Origin: Geobacillus jurassicus NBRC 107829
GTDB lineage: Bacteria; Bacillota; Bacilli; Bacillales; Anoxybacillaceae
Assembly: GCF_001544315.1 (NCBI RefSeq)
Contig: NZ_BCQG01000001.1
Coordinates: 1 to 64,000, forward strand
DNA length: 64,000 nucleotides
Reading direction: 5' to 3'
Shown: positions 17,311-25,881 of the stretch, in pieces
How positions within the stretch are numbered: position 1 is the first letter of the stretch
How the letters are laid out: every line of letters begins with the position of its first letter
The notes under the pieces: model-generated
Told to the model about the DNA's origin: nothing
The model's input: only the letters and a program-made list of their open reading frames with translations
The model's database searches: none
Translations under genes and position numbers: made by a program

Positions 17311-17976
17311 CTACGCTTGTTCTTCAAGAGCTGCGACGACTTTTTCCGCCGTGCTCCGGCTGGATTGCGGGTTTTGCCCGGTGATCAAGTTGCCGTCGCG
17401 CACCGAGAAATCGGTCCATTTCTCACCGCGGACGAAATTCGCCCCGCGCAGGCGCAAGGTGGACTCCAGCAAAAACGGCATATGGACGTCAAGCCCGACT
17501 TCGCGTTCTTCTTCGTCTGTAAACGAGGTGACCGTTTTTCCTTTCACAATCGGCGTACCGTCTTTGTATGTGGCGTTCACAAGCCCTGACGGACCATGAC
17601 AGACAGCGGCGATGATGCGCCCGTCTTCGGCAAACTGCTGCAAGACGTATTGCAGCGTTTCGTTGTCCGGAAAATCGAACATCGTTCCATGTCCCCCGGG
17701 AAGGAAAATGGCGTCAAACCCGTTGGCATCGTCTTTGCTTAAGCGCGCCGTGTTTTTCAGCGCCGCTTCCGCCTCCGCCCAAGACGGATCTTTTTCGTTG
17801 ATGCTGCGCGGATCAAGCGGCACATCGCCGCCTTGAATGCTCGCCACTTTCACATCATACCCTTTTTCTTTAAACACCAAATACGGTACGGCAAACTCCT
17901 CAAGCCAAAGCCCGGTTTGATGATCGTCGGTGATCGTCGTATGGTTCGTCACAACCATGAGCACTCGTTTCGTCAT
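17311..17976 (-). CDS. DJ-1/PfpI family protein (HchA-like glutamine amidotransferase fold)
   Basis: A 221-residue DJ-1 superfamily protein. It has the acidic-loop Glu in GLWLEEFAVPYLVF, the nucleophile elbow AAVCHGPSGLVNA with the catalytic Cys-His pair, and FLPGGHGTMFDFPDNE. This subgroup is related to chaperone/glyoxalase III Hsp31 and to detoxification of 2-oxoaldehydes; the true substrate is not shown by sequence. ATG follows AAAGGAGG. It has its own terminator and sits among other stress-type genes. Confidence 0.9.
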   Translation of the reverse strand: MTKRVLMVVTNHTTITDDHQTGLWLEEFAVPYLVFKEKGYDVKVASIQGGDVPLDPRSINEKDPSWAEAEAALKNTARLSKDDANGFDAIFLPGGHGTMFDFPDNETLQYVLQQFAEDGRIIAAVCHGPSGLVNATYKDGTPIVKGKTVTSFTDEEEREVGLDVHMPFLLESTLRLRGANFVRGEKWTDFSVRDGNLITGQNPQSSRSTAEKVVAALEEQA

Positions 17977-18107
17977 GCCCGCATTCCTCCTTTAGGTTCT
18001 GGTGTGTTCTCTACCACTCATCATACTTTACATTGGGCAAAAGCGGAAAAAATATGCTTGTGAAATCGAATCGCTCTTGATAAAAATAAGTGGAGGAAAC
18101 GAAAACG

Positions 18108-18400
18108 TCATTCCTCCACTGCTTCTTTCACTCTCGCTTTGAACGCCTTTGCCTCTTCCGGCTTATAAAGATCAAGCAAATCTTTTTCTTTCGTTTTCAG
18201 TACAACTTTATCGTCACGGCGGACAGCACCATTTTTTTCATCCTCTTTTTCCTCCCCTTGGATAGATGAACCCATTAATATCTTGCATTTACGCCATTAA
18301 TGTCATCCTGCTGTGGAGTATAGATGCGCGTCCGATATCGGTGAAAATGACCAGACGCGTCAAACAGAATATACGTTCCTATCGCTGGGAGGGGTGACAT
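18108..18400 (-). pseudogene. Small frameshifted gene, unrecognised
   Basis: Two short minus-strand frames meet here. The first (18275-18400, 41 codons) begins MSPLPAIGTYILFDASG after AAGGGAG and runs into a stop at DDINGVNARY. The second (18108-18275, 55 codons) begins MGSSIQGEEKEDEKN, ends EAKAFKARVKEAVEE and has no ribosome-binding site of its own. Adding one T at 18275 joins them into a single protein of about 97 residues with the plausible junction NARYLMGSSI. I do not recognise the family; the C-terminal half is highly charged. Confidence 0.45.
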
Positions 18401-18432
18401 CCTTTCCGTTCTCCCTTCATTCCTAACATTCC

Positions 18433-18473
18433 TAAAAAAGAACGCCGCTTCCCCGATCTGTGGGAGCGGCGTT
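18433..18473 (-). terminator. Terminator of the MMPL exporter gene
   Basis: AACGCCGCT-CCC pairs with GGG-AGCGGCGTT and is followed on the minus strand by CTTTTTT. Confidence 0.85.
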
Positions 18474-18484
18474 GGCTCGCCATC

Positions 18485-21400
18485 TTAACTGATTTTTTGT
18501 TGTTCCAGTCCGTCCGCTTCACTCACCGGCTGCCGGAACGGCCACCAGTTCGCGCGGCCGAACGTGCGGACCATGACTGGCACGAAGAGCGGCAGGACGA
18601 CGAGGGCGTAAAGCAGAAGCCCCGTCAGCACAATCGTCGCGATTTGCAAGAGCGACAGGACGCCGGACGGATACATCGCGGCGAACGTTCCGCCTAAAAT
18701 GACGGCGGCGGAGATAATGACCGTCCCCATATGGCCCATCGCCGACAGCATCGCCTCTTTCACCGGACGGCCCCGGTATTCGTTGAACCGGTCCATGAGG
18801 AAGATGCTGTAGTCGATGCCGAGCGCCAACAGCAGTACAAAGGCGAAGAACGACACCGCCCAGTTCAAACCGGCATAGCCGAGGCCGTTGACGAAAATGA
18901 GTTCGGTGACGGCCATCGATGTGTAGTATGTCAACACGAGCGACAAGATCAAATAGAGCGGCATGATAAGCGAACGGAGCAGCACCGCCAGCACGATGGC
19001 GATCCCGATTAACATGAGGACAGCTGTCCGCTTATAGTCCGCGTTCGAAATCGCCTGCAGGTCGGCGTACGTGCTTGTGACGCCGCCGACAGCGATGGTC
19101 GCGTCTTCCCATTTCGTTCCTTTCACCGCGCGTTCGGCGGCGGCGCGAATGTCATCGATGCGGCCGAGCGCCGATGTCGAATACGGGTTTTCGTTCAAAA
19201 TGACATCGAACGTCACGATGCGGCGGTCTTTCGACATATACGCGTCTTTCGCTTGCGCGAACTCTTTGCTTTCAAGTGCCTCTTTCGGCATGTGCCAGCC
19301 CGCCATTTCTTTCTCCGGCGCAGATGACAAATCGGCTAAGTACGTCTCTGCCGTTCCGAGACCACCAGCCACTTTTCGAAGGCCGGACGCGCTTTGGTCC
19401 AGGCCGTCGACGAGCTGGCCGAGCTGGCCGTCAAGGGCGGAGAAATGTTCAAGCAACTGGCGCTGTCCGCTGTTCACTTTCTCAAGTCCGGCCGAGAATT
19501 GCGGCAATTTGTCCACCGCCTGTTTTTGGCCGTCGGCCGCTTTCGTCAATCCGGCTTCGAGCTCATCAAGCCCTTGGATCACTTGATCCAAGCCGCCGTT
19601 CACCGCCGCCTGGCCGGCTGCGAGTTGGGCGAACGGTTCGTTCGCTTTCGCCAAACCGGCGCGCGCCTGCTCAAGCGCCCCGTTCAACCGCGACAGGCCG
19701 TCTGCCATTTGTTTCGTCTGGCCGGACAGGGCGGCGACGGTCATTTTCGCTTGTTGGTATTGCCCATCTTGGCGGAGTTCCGGATGCGACTGCTCGACTT
19801 GCCCGAGCATCGTCTGCACGGCGGCGAGCTGATCGGCGACAGCCTTTAATCCCGCTTCGATTTGCCGGTACTGGCCGTTTAGCGCCGACAGTCCTTGTTC
19901 CGCCTGCTTGTAGCCGTCAAGCAACTGATTCGCGCCTTCCTGCAGCTTTTTCGCATTGTCGCGAAGCGTCACTAAGCCTTTTTTCAGCTCGCCGGCGCCC
20001 ATCGCTCCCCGGCGCACCCCTTGTTCAATTTGGCTGAGGCCGGTTTGCAGCTGGCGCAGGCCGTCTTCAAGCCGCTCCGTTCCGGAGACGAGCTGGCCGA
20101 TGCCGGATGACGCCTGCTTAAGCTGCGGAGCGGACGAGGACAACTTTTGGCTTGCCGTCTCAAGACCGGCACCGATTTTTTCGATCCCCTCTTTGCCGGC
20201 GCCAAGGCCGTTTTTCAGCTGTTTCGCCTGTTCCGTAACAAACAGCTCCTTAATCGGCTCACCCGTCGGGCGCGTCGCCGAGCGGACGCTCGCCACGCCG
20301 TCAACCGTTTCGATCTCGCGGCTAATTTTCTCAATCAACGCCAGCCCTTCTTCCGAATCAAGCGGCTCTTTGCTTTTCAATACCACTTGCGTCGGCATGG
20401 CATCTCCCGGATTGAAATGATCGGCAATGATGTCAAACGCTTTGACCGAGCGATAATGATCGCCGATCTCTTCCATGGAATCAAACGACAGCTTGCCATT
20501 GTACGTCGCCAACACCGGCACGGTCACGACGGCGACAATCGCCAGCGCCAGAAGCGGACGGGCGAACGCAAATCGGCCAGCCGCGAGCCAAAGCTGGCTT
20601 TGCCCATGCTCGAGCTTCCCCCGCACCGGCCAAAACAGCTTTTCGCCAAGCACCGCCATGAAAAACGGCACAAGCGTCACGAGCGCCACAAGCAGCACCG
20701 CCACCCCAACGGCAACGGCCGCCGCCGATTGGTACAGCTTAAACGTCGACAAACCGATCGCCGCAAAGCCGATCATGACGGCAATGCCGCTCGCTGCCAC
20801 CGTTTTCCCAGCCGTCCGGTACGTGGCGACGATCGCTTCCACCCGATCACCGCGTTTCGCCAGTTCTTCTTTAAACCGGCTCAGCAACAAAATGCAGTAG
20901 TCGGTCCCGATGCCAAACAACACCGCGACTAAAAACGTTTGCGTGAACGTTGACAGCGGGAAATTCACCTGATCCACCAAAAAGGCAACGACCGACTGCG
21001 AGACGACATACGTCGCCCCGACCGCGAGCAACGGAATAAGCGGCGCCACCGGCGAGCGGAACACCGCCAGCAAGACAATTAAAATAAAGACGACGGTGAT
21101 CCCTTCCGTTTTCTTCACGCCTTCCTGCGAGCTCGTCACGACATCTTCATCGATCATCCAGCCGCCGGTGAAATAATGCTCGACCTTGACGCCATCGACC
21201 GCTTTATACAGGGCGTCGGTCAATTGCTTCGCCGTCCGCCCGGCCGGGTCGATGCTTACCGAAATGAGCATCGTCGTCCCATCTTTGGAAACGAGTTCTT
21301 TTTCCAGCTCCCGGTTGGCAAACGGCGAGACGATGTTCGTTACATGAAGTTCCTCTTTTTTCTTTTCGAGCGCGTTTACCGCCCGTTCAATCTCTTTTTT

Positions 21401-21649
21401 ATCGCCCGCCGTCAACCCGCCTTTTTTGTAAAAGACAAGCACCGCGGAGCGTTCATTTTGTTTGTTTTCCTGGCCGTTTGCCTCTTTGATCAATTTTGCC
21501 GCCAATGACGACGAGTAGCCGTCCGGCACGCTCAGCTGCCCTTTTTCGCGGACAAGCTCGCCCATGTTCGGCGCGGTCATCATGAGAACCGCCGCGATGA
21601 TGATCCACGCCGCAAGCACGAACCATCTTCCTTTGATAATCGCCCTCAT
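18485..21649 (-). CDS. MMPL family RND transporter (YdgH-like)
   Basis: A 1054-residue MMPL/RND-type membrane exporter. TM1 is WFVLAAWIIIAAVLMM; six-helix blocks lie at about residues 185-390 and 855-1035, each with a conserved acidic motif (FGIGTDYCILLLSRF and LALGIDYSIFLMDRF). Between them a long extracellular region (about 475-770) is built of helical repeats rich in G-L-Q (GAGLETASQKL, DQVIQGLDELEAGL and others). Its start overlaps the marR stop (ATGA). Context with MarR matches B. subtilis ydgG-ydgH; drug or lipid export is inferred. Confidence 0.92.
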   Translation of the reverse strand: MRAIIKGRWFVLAAWIIIAAVLMMTAPNMGELVREKGQLSVPDGYSSSLAAKLIKEANGQENKQNERSAVLVFYKKGGLTAGDKKEIERAVNALEKKKEELHVTNIVSPFANRELEKELVSKDGTTMLISVSIDPAGRTAKQLTDALYKAVDGVKVEHYFTGGWMIDEDVVTSSQEGVKKTEGITVVFILIVLLAVFRSPVAPLIPLLAVGATYVVSQSVVAFLVDQVNFPLSTFTQTFLVAVLFGIGTDYCILLLSRFKEELAKRGDRVEAIVATYRTAGKTVAASGIAVMIGFAAIGLSTFKLYQSAAAVAVGVAVLLVALVTLVPFFMAVLGEKLFWPVRGKLEHGQSQLWLAAGRFAFARPLLALAIVAVVTVPVLATYNGKLSFDSMEEIGDHYRSVKAFDIIADHFNPGDAMPTQVVLKSKEPLDSEEGLALIEKISREIETVDGVASVRSATRPTGEPIKELFVTEQAKQLKNGLGAGKEGIEKIGAGLETASQKLSSSAPQLKQASSGIGQLVSGTERLEDGLRQLQTGLSQIEQGVRRGAMGAGELKKGLVTLRDNAKKLQEGANQLLDGYKQAEQGLSALNGQYRQIEAGLKAVADQLAAVQTMLGQVEQSHPELRQDGQYQQAKMTVAALSGQTKQMADGLSRLNGALEQARAGLAKANEPFAQLAAGQAAVNGGLDQVIQGLDELEAGLTKAADGQKQAVDKLPQFSAGLEKVNSGQRQLLEHFSALDGQLGQLVDGLDQSASGLRKVAGGLGTAETYLADLSSAPEKEMAGWHMPKEALESKEFAQAKDAYMSKDRRIVTFDVILNENPYSTSALGRIDDIRAAAERAVKGTKWEDATIAVGGVTSTYADLQAISNADYKRTAVLMLIGIAIVLAVLLRSLIMPLYLILSLVLTYYTSMAVTELIFVNGLGYAGLNWAVSFFAFVLLLALGIDYSIFLMDRFNEYRGRPVKEAMLSAMGHMGTVIISAAVILGGTFAAMYPSGVLSLLQIATIVLTGLLLYALVVLPLFVPVMVRTFGRANWWPFRQPVSEADGLEQQKIS

Positions 21650-22098
21650 TTCGCTTCTTCCACCTCCTGCAGCACATGGGCCAACCGTTCATACGTGCGG
21701 ATGAACGTTTCAATTTCTTCTTCAGGGAAACGAGCGATCACCTCTTCCACGAGCCGATAGACGTTTCGGTCCATTTCCGCGATCCATGCTTCCCCTTGTT
21801 CCGTCAGCGACAAAACGACGACACGCCGGTCTCTCTCATCGCGGTCGCGGCGCAGCCAACCTTTGTCGACGAGGCGGTTCGTCATCGCCGTCACCGCGCT
21901 TTTGTTCACGCCGAACATCGCCGCCAGTTCCGTCGACGTGCACGCCCCCCGCCGGCGGATATAGCGAAGCAAATAATATTGATCGTGCGTCATCTCTTCG
22001 CAAAGGCTGTCTTTGACAAGCGCCGCTCCGCGTTTCATCACAAGAAACGACACGGACAAATAGCGGTCAATCCACTCATCTATATTTCGTCCCGCCAT
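21646..22098 (-). CDS. MarR family transcriptional regulator
   Basis: A 150-residue MarR repressor with the winged helix at about residues 36-105: DQYYLLRYIRRRGACTST, ELAAMFGVNKSAVTAMTNRL and the wing DERDRRVVVLSLTEQG. ATG follows GGAGG. It overlaps the exporter gene by four bases and has two perfect 6-bp-arm palindromes upstream, so it very likely represses its own operon. The inducer is unknown. Confidence 0.92.
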   Translation of the reverse strand: MAGRNIDEWIDRYLSVSFLVMKRGAALVKDSLCEEMTHDQYYLLRYIRRRGACTSTELAAMFGVNKSAVTAMTNRLVDKGWLRRDRDERDRRVVVLSLTEQGEAWIAEMDRNVYRLVEEVIARFPEEEIETFIRTYERLAHVLQEVEEAK

Positions 22099-22114
22099 TG
22101 ATTCACCTCCGATG

Positions 22115-22129
22115 GTTCAATCATTGAAC
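22115..22129. promoter_or_regulatory. MarR operator 1
   Basis: GTTCAATCATTGAAC has perfect arms GTTCAA/TTGAAC around three bases, just upstream of the marR ribosome-binding site. Confidence 0.8.
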
Positions 22130-22173
22130 AATCGACCAGCTTCAGCAGTGGACGGAGGGCTGTCGTCCATTTT

Positions 22174-22188
22174 GTTCAACTGTTGAAC
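22174..22188. promoter_or_regulatory. MarR operator 2
   Basis: GTTCAACTGTTGAAC has the same arms as operator 1, with centres 59 bp apart. It lies just downstream of the marR -10. Confidence 0.82.
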
Positions 22189-22196
22189 TATTAGTA

Positions 22197-22225
22197 ACGA
22201 TACCAAGGAAGAAAGAAAAAGTCAA
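22197..22225 (-). promoter_or_regulatory. Promoter of the marR-MMPL operon
   Basis: Minus strand TTGACT (22220-22225), 17 bases, TATCGT (22197-22202). Operator 2 begins 8 bases downstream, over the expected start site. Confidence 0.65.
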
Positions 22226-22296
22226 CAAGGAATGTTGCCAAAGGAGAAACCATTCTGTCGTCCAATCTGAATAGAGAGGAAATTTTTTCAAAACCA

Positions 22297-22323
22297 TTAC
22301 ATTGCATTCACGAACGCTTAACA
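22297..22323 (+). promoter_or_regulatory. Candidate Pho box upstream of alkaline phosphatase
   Basis: Three TTAACA-like hexamers, TTACAT (22297), TTCACG (22307) and TTAACA (22318), are spaced 10 and 11 bases apart on one helix face, the arrangement PhoP uses in Bacillus. A TACGAT -10-like hexamer follows about 10 bases downstream. Confidence 0.6.
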
Positions 22324-22376
22324 TCTGGCTTGTACGATAAAAATGACAAAATCATCTGAAAAGGGAGAGGAGAACG

Positions 22377-23656
22377 ATGTTCCAATCGAAACGGCGCGCC
22401 GCCCTGCTCATTGCCGGGCTGAGCGCCGGACTGGCGCTGTACCACGCCGGACAAGATGCATGGGCCGCCCCAGCCAAGCCAACCAAACAACCCGCGGTGA
22501 AAAATGTCGTCCTTTTTGTCGGCGACGGCATGGGCACAGCCCATCGCAACGCCATTCGACTCGCCACGAAAGGGATCGCTGGAGAATTGGAAATGGACGA
22601 CATGCCATACAGCGGGCTCGTCCATACGAACTCCGCCGACAGCAAATCGTTTATCACCGACTCCGCCGCGGCGGCGACCGCGATGGCGACGGGCGTGAAA
22701 ACGTACAACGGCGCCATCTCCGTTGATTTGCAAGGAAAACCGGTGGAGACGATTTTGGAACAAGCGAAAAAAGTGGACAAAGCCACCGGGCTTGTCACGA
22801 CCGCCAAGTGACGGACGCCACGCCGGCCGCTTTCGCCGCCCACACCGCCAATCGCTCCGCCCAAAGCGACATCGCCAAGCAATACATTGAACAAAGCCAA
22901 GTCGATGTCGTTTTAGGCGTCGGGGAAGATTACTGGTACCCCGCAGGAAATCCTGGCTATTACCCTGACCACCCGGCCGAAGATCCGGAAGAAGCAAGCA
23001 AAGGCACGCAAGGAAACTTGGTCGAACGCGCGAAACAATTAGGCTACACCTACGTCCGCACCGCCGACGAGCTCAAACAAGCATCGGGCCGCAAGCTGCT
23101 TGGACTGTTTGCCAACGAAGAAATATTCCAACAACGCCCCGAAGGAGAAGGAGATGTGTACAATCCTGTCGTGTCGCTGCCTGATATGACGAAAAAAGCG
23201 CTTGATGTGCTGCCGCAAAATAAAAAGGGCTTTTTCCTTGTTGTCGAAGAGGAAGCCATTGATGAAATGAGCCATGAAAACAACGGATCGCTCATGATCA
23301 AAGCGGGCCAGCAGCTTGACCAAGCGGTCGCCGTGGCGAAACAGTACGCCAAGCGCCATCCGGATACGCTCGTCCTCGTGCTCGCCGACCATGAATGCGG
23401 CGGCTTGACAATTGAAACGCCAGGCGGCACTGATGAGTCAGGAGACGGCAAAACGATCTCCGGTGAAGACGGTCCGTTTGCCATCGCCCGTTCTTCACAA
23501 ACGTTCGCCCTTGACTGGACGACAACGAGCCACACCGCCGCCGATGTGCCGTTGACCGCCATGGGTCCGGGAGCGGAGCGATTTGTCGGCGTTTATGAAA
23601 ACAAACGCATCCATGATATTCTCGAAGAGCTATTGTTTGGAAAAGGCAGAAGATGA
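22377..23656 (+). pseudogene. Alkaline phosphatase, split by a frameshift
   Basis: Secreted alkaline phosphatase of about 426 residues in two frames. Codons from 22377 give a signal peptide (RRAALLIAGLSAGLALYHAG, cleavage near AWA-AP), the metal-binding VLFVGDGMG and the catalytic-Ser segment FITDSAAAATAMATG, then hit TGA after VTTAK. The second frame, from 22808, continues VTDATPAAFAAHTANR with zinc ligands in ADHECGG and TTSHTA. Restoring one G at 22809-22811 (AAGTGACG to AAGGTGACG) reunites them. The start follows GGGAGAGGAG. Either a true lesion or a sequence error in a short G run. Confidence 0.88.
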
Positions 23657-23696
23657 CACCATCTCCCTTTTGATCTCCGCCATTCATCGATCTCCT

Positions 23697-23732
23697 CACC
23701 CCTGCCAATGATCGTGGCGGGGGGATTTGTTG
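23697..23732 (+). terminator. Probable terminator after the alkaline phosphatase
   Basis: ACCCCTGCCA pairs, with one bulge, with TGGCGGGG and is followed by a T-containing tract (ATTTGTT). Confidence 0.55.
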
Positions 23733-23767
23733 CATTCGTTGCCGACTATCTAGAACATTTCCCGCCA

Positions 23768-24079
23768 TCAAGAAGACGGCTCATGATCGAGAATGCGCAG
23801 GACACGCTCAATGAACGCTTGGCCGTCATCGAATTCAATATACCGCAGACTGTTATGATGCAAAAAGACTTCGACTTTTCTGAAGGTGTCCCTGTCACCT
23901 TGATCGATGACTGTTTGCAAATCAGCCAACTCTCTTCGCAATGCGTTGACCAAGCTTTCCGGTTCACGATCGCGAAAATCGCGAATCCTATCATCAAACT
24001 CATCATCATCGATCGATTGGTTGTAGTAGCCATCAACAAAGTATCGCAACGTCTTGAACCTTTCTTCAATTTCTGCCAT
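23768..24079 (-). CDS. Small acidic protein, function unknown
   Basis: A 103-residue acidic, largely helical protein. I do not recognise it with confidence. Features are YFVDGYYNQSIDDDEFDDRI, ESLVNALRRELADLQTVIDQ and a C-terminal VEVFLHHNSLRYIEF. The strong GAGGAGGAGG before the ATG supports a real gene. The overall look recalls small immunity proteins of the CdiI type, but no toxin gene is adjacent, so that is only a suggestion. No membrane segment or signal peptide is visible. Confidence 0.75.
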   Translation of the reverse strand: MAEIEERFKTLRYFVDGYYNQSIDDDEFDDRIRDFRDREPESLVNALRRELADLQTVIDQGDRDTFRKVEVFLHHNSLRYIEFDDGQAFIERVLRILDHEPSS

Positions 24080-24163
24080 CTAGACCTCCTCCTCTCGATC
24101 AAAGAACAACGATCTCCTTTTCTCCCCCGATAAGAAATAGAGCCCGTTTTTCATTGTTGCCTG

Positions 24164-24514
24164 TCACCGCCCCGCGTGGTAACCGACCCATGCGAGCCAC
24201 ACTCCCAACAAGTACGTGACCGCCAAATAGACTGCAGATTTCGCCCATTGGCGTTGCTGGATCAGCTGCACGCTTTCCCATTTCAAGGTCGAAAACGTGG
24301 TGAACGCGCCCATAAAGCCGGTGCCGACAAGCAGTTTTGCGGCATCGGCGGCGCCGCTTCCAGCGAGCCAGCCGAGCAAAAAGGACCCAAGCAAGTTGAC
24401 GATGAGCGTCCCGAGCGGAAAACGCGGCGAACGCCGAGCCGCCCAGCGGCTGACGATATAGCGGGCCATGGCGCCGAAAAAACCGCCGATCGCCACAAAC
24501 AGCGGTGTGTACAT
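24164..24514 (-). CDS. crcB: Fluoride channel subunit CrcB (first type)
   Basis: A 116-residue Fluc/CrcB fluoride-exporting channel subunit with four transmembrane helices, the GTLIVNLLGSFLLGWLAG segment (conserved Asn) and the phenylalanine-box motif FMGAFTTFSTLKWE. The ATG overlaps the stop of the neighbouring crcB, so the two are co-translated. Two different small subunits together suggest a heterodimeric channel, as in B. subtilis CrcB1/CrcB2. Confidence 0.94.
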   Translation of the reverse strand: MYTPLFVAIGGFFGAMARYIVSRWAARRSPRFPLGTLIVNLLGSFLLGWLAGSGAADAAKLLVGTGFMGAFTTFSTLKWESVQLIQQRQWAKSAVYLAVTYLLGVWLAWVGYHAGR

Positions 24515-24903
24515 TATCCAATCCCTTCCTTCCGTTCCGGTTGAGCGGCGGCATATCCAGCCCATGAGGCCAACAGGCCGCCAAACAGGCTGGCAGCGAT
24601 ATAAACAGCCGCCATGCCAAAGCGCCCTTGTTCCATCAATTCCACACATTCGACGCTGAGCGTCGAAAACGTCGTATACGAGCCGACAAAGCCGGTCGTC
24701 GCCGCTGTTTTGAGCCATGGCGGCCACGCGGGTCGGCGGGTGAAGAAGACGGTGAGCCAGCTGAGCAAAAACGAGCCTGTCCAGTTGATGAAAAGCGTCC
24801 CGAGCGGAAAGCCGCCGACGGCGGCGGCGGGAACAACCAAACCGAGGCCATAGCGGACAAGCGCGCCGATCATGCCGGCGATGCCGACAGCGAAATAGAC
24901 CAA
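24514..24903 (-). CDS. crcB: Fluoride channel subunit CrcB (second type)
   Basis: A 129-residue CrcB with GTLFINWTGSFLLSWL and FVGSYTTFSTLSVE, four transmembrane helices and a polar C-terminal tail. It starts at TTG, 7 bases after GGGGGG. It is the first gene behind the fluoride riboswitch and is fused by a stop/start overlap to the other crcB gene. Confidence 0.94.
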   Translation of the reverse strand: MVYFAVGIAGMIGALVRYGLGLVVPAAAVGGFPLGTLFINWTGSFLLSWLTVFFTRRPAWPPWLKTAATTGFVGSYTTFSTLSVECVELMEQGRFGMAAVYIAASLFGGLLASWAGYAAAQPERKEGIG

Positions 24904-24924
24904 TGAGGATCCCCCCTTCCAAAA

Positions 24925-25018
24925 ATGAACAAACTCCTGCCGCTTCTATCCGCAGCAGGAGTCATCAGCCGGAAGCCGGCGGTTATGGCGAACTCCATCG
25001 CCTATTCGATTGGCATCG
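24925..25018 (-). ncRNA. Fluoride riboswitch (crcB motif) with terminator
   Basis: On the minus strand GGCGATGGAGTTCGCC (25002-24987), AACCGCC and GGCTGATGACTCCTGC reproduce the conserved core of the crcB motif. The last part pairs as ACTCCTGC with GCAGGAGT, followed by TTGTTCATTTTTG, giving the terminator that fluoride binding would disrupt. It ends just before the crcB ribosome-binding site. Confidence 0.93.
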
Positions 25019-25059
25019 CCTTTATTTTACCATATATCCCCTCCCGATGGGAAGCAGAT

Positions 25060-25851
25060 TCAACGGCTTGGTCGGAACCCGTGTTGTTCGAATATTTGGA
25101 GCGCCTGTTCGCTCGTCAAATAATCGTAAAACGCCCCCGCCTCTTTAAGATGTTGGCTTTGGTTCACGACGCCAAGCGGATAGACGATCGGGTCGTGCAT
25201 GCCATCCGGAACGGCGGCGGCGATCTTGACTTTGTCCGACACGAGCGCGTCCGTCCGGTACACAAACCCGGCGTCGACGTTGCCGGTTTCAACATACGTC
25301 AACACTTGGCGGACATCTTTTGCGTAGACGAGCTTCGGTTTCACTTGCTCCCACAGCCCCGCCTTCTCCAACGTTTGTTTCGCGTACATGCCGGCCGGCA
25401 CCGACTCGGGGATGCCGATCGCCACCCGTTTGGCGCGGGTGATGTCATCGAGCGACTGAATCGCCCCTTCTCCTTGTTTCGGAACGATGAGCACCAGTTC
25501 GTTGGCGAGCACGGTTTTTTCGTGTTTGGAATCGATCAGTCCTTCCTTTTTCAGTTCCTCAAACGGCTCGGCGGCCGCGGAGAAAAAGAGGTCGACCGGC
25601 GCCCCTTGGGAAATTTGTTTTTGCAAGGCGCCCGACGCGCCAAAATTATATTGGATGCGGATGTTCGGGTGCTTTCGTTCAAACGCCGTTTTCGCTTCTT
25701 CCAGCGCTTCTTGCAGACTGGCCGCGGCGGAAACCGTCAACTCTGCGTTCTCCGCCGGTTTCTTTTGATGGGCGCCCTCTTTTGGACCGGCGTCGCAGCC
25801 ATACAAGCCGAACAACAAGAAAACCGCGACGAGCCATGCCATTTTTCGCAT
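25060..25851 (-). CDS. modA: Molybdate ABC transporter substrate-binding lipoprotein
   Basis: A 263-residue ModA/YvgL-type periplasmic-binding lipoprotein. Signal peptide MRKMAWLVAVFLLFGLYGC ends in a lipobox (LYGC). The mature protein has LTVSAAASLQEALEEAK, the oxyanion-binding ASGALQKQISQGAPVDLFFSA and IGIPESVPAGMYAKQ. ATG follows AAAGGGGGATCC. No permease or ATPase gene is next to it. It is divergent from a YvgK-like regulator, as in B. subtilis. Confidence 0.92.
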   Translation of the reverse strand: MRKMAWLVAVFLLFGLYGCDAGPKEGAHQKKPAENAELTVSAAASLQEALEEAKTAFERKHPNIRIQYNFGASGALQKQISQGAPVDLFFSAAAEPFEELKKEGLIDSKHEKTVLANELVLIVPKQGEGAIQSLDDITRAKRVAIGIPESVPAGMYAKQTLEKAGLWEQVKPKLVYAKDVRQVLTYVETGNVDAGFVYRTDALVSDKVKIAAAVPDGMHDPIVYPLGVVNQSQHLKEAGAFYDYLTSEQALQIFEQHGFRPSR

Positions 25852-25881
25852 GTGGATCCCCCTTTTCTCCAACAATTTATG

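Noticed and set aside
18738-19700. Repetitive GC-rich stretch inside the exporter gene as a possible repeat element
   Set aside because: It encodes the amphipathic helical repeats of the MMPL external domain in one continuous frame.
22308-22997. Long minus-strand frames opposite the alkaline phosphatase
   Set aside because: The plus strand carries unmistakable phosphatase motifs; the antisense products resemble nothing and are shadows of codon bias.
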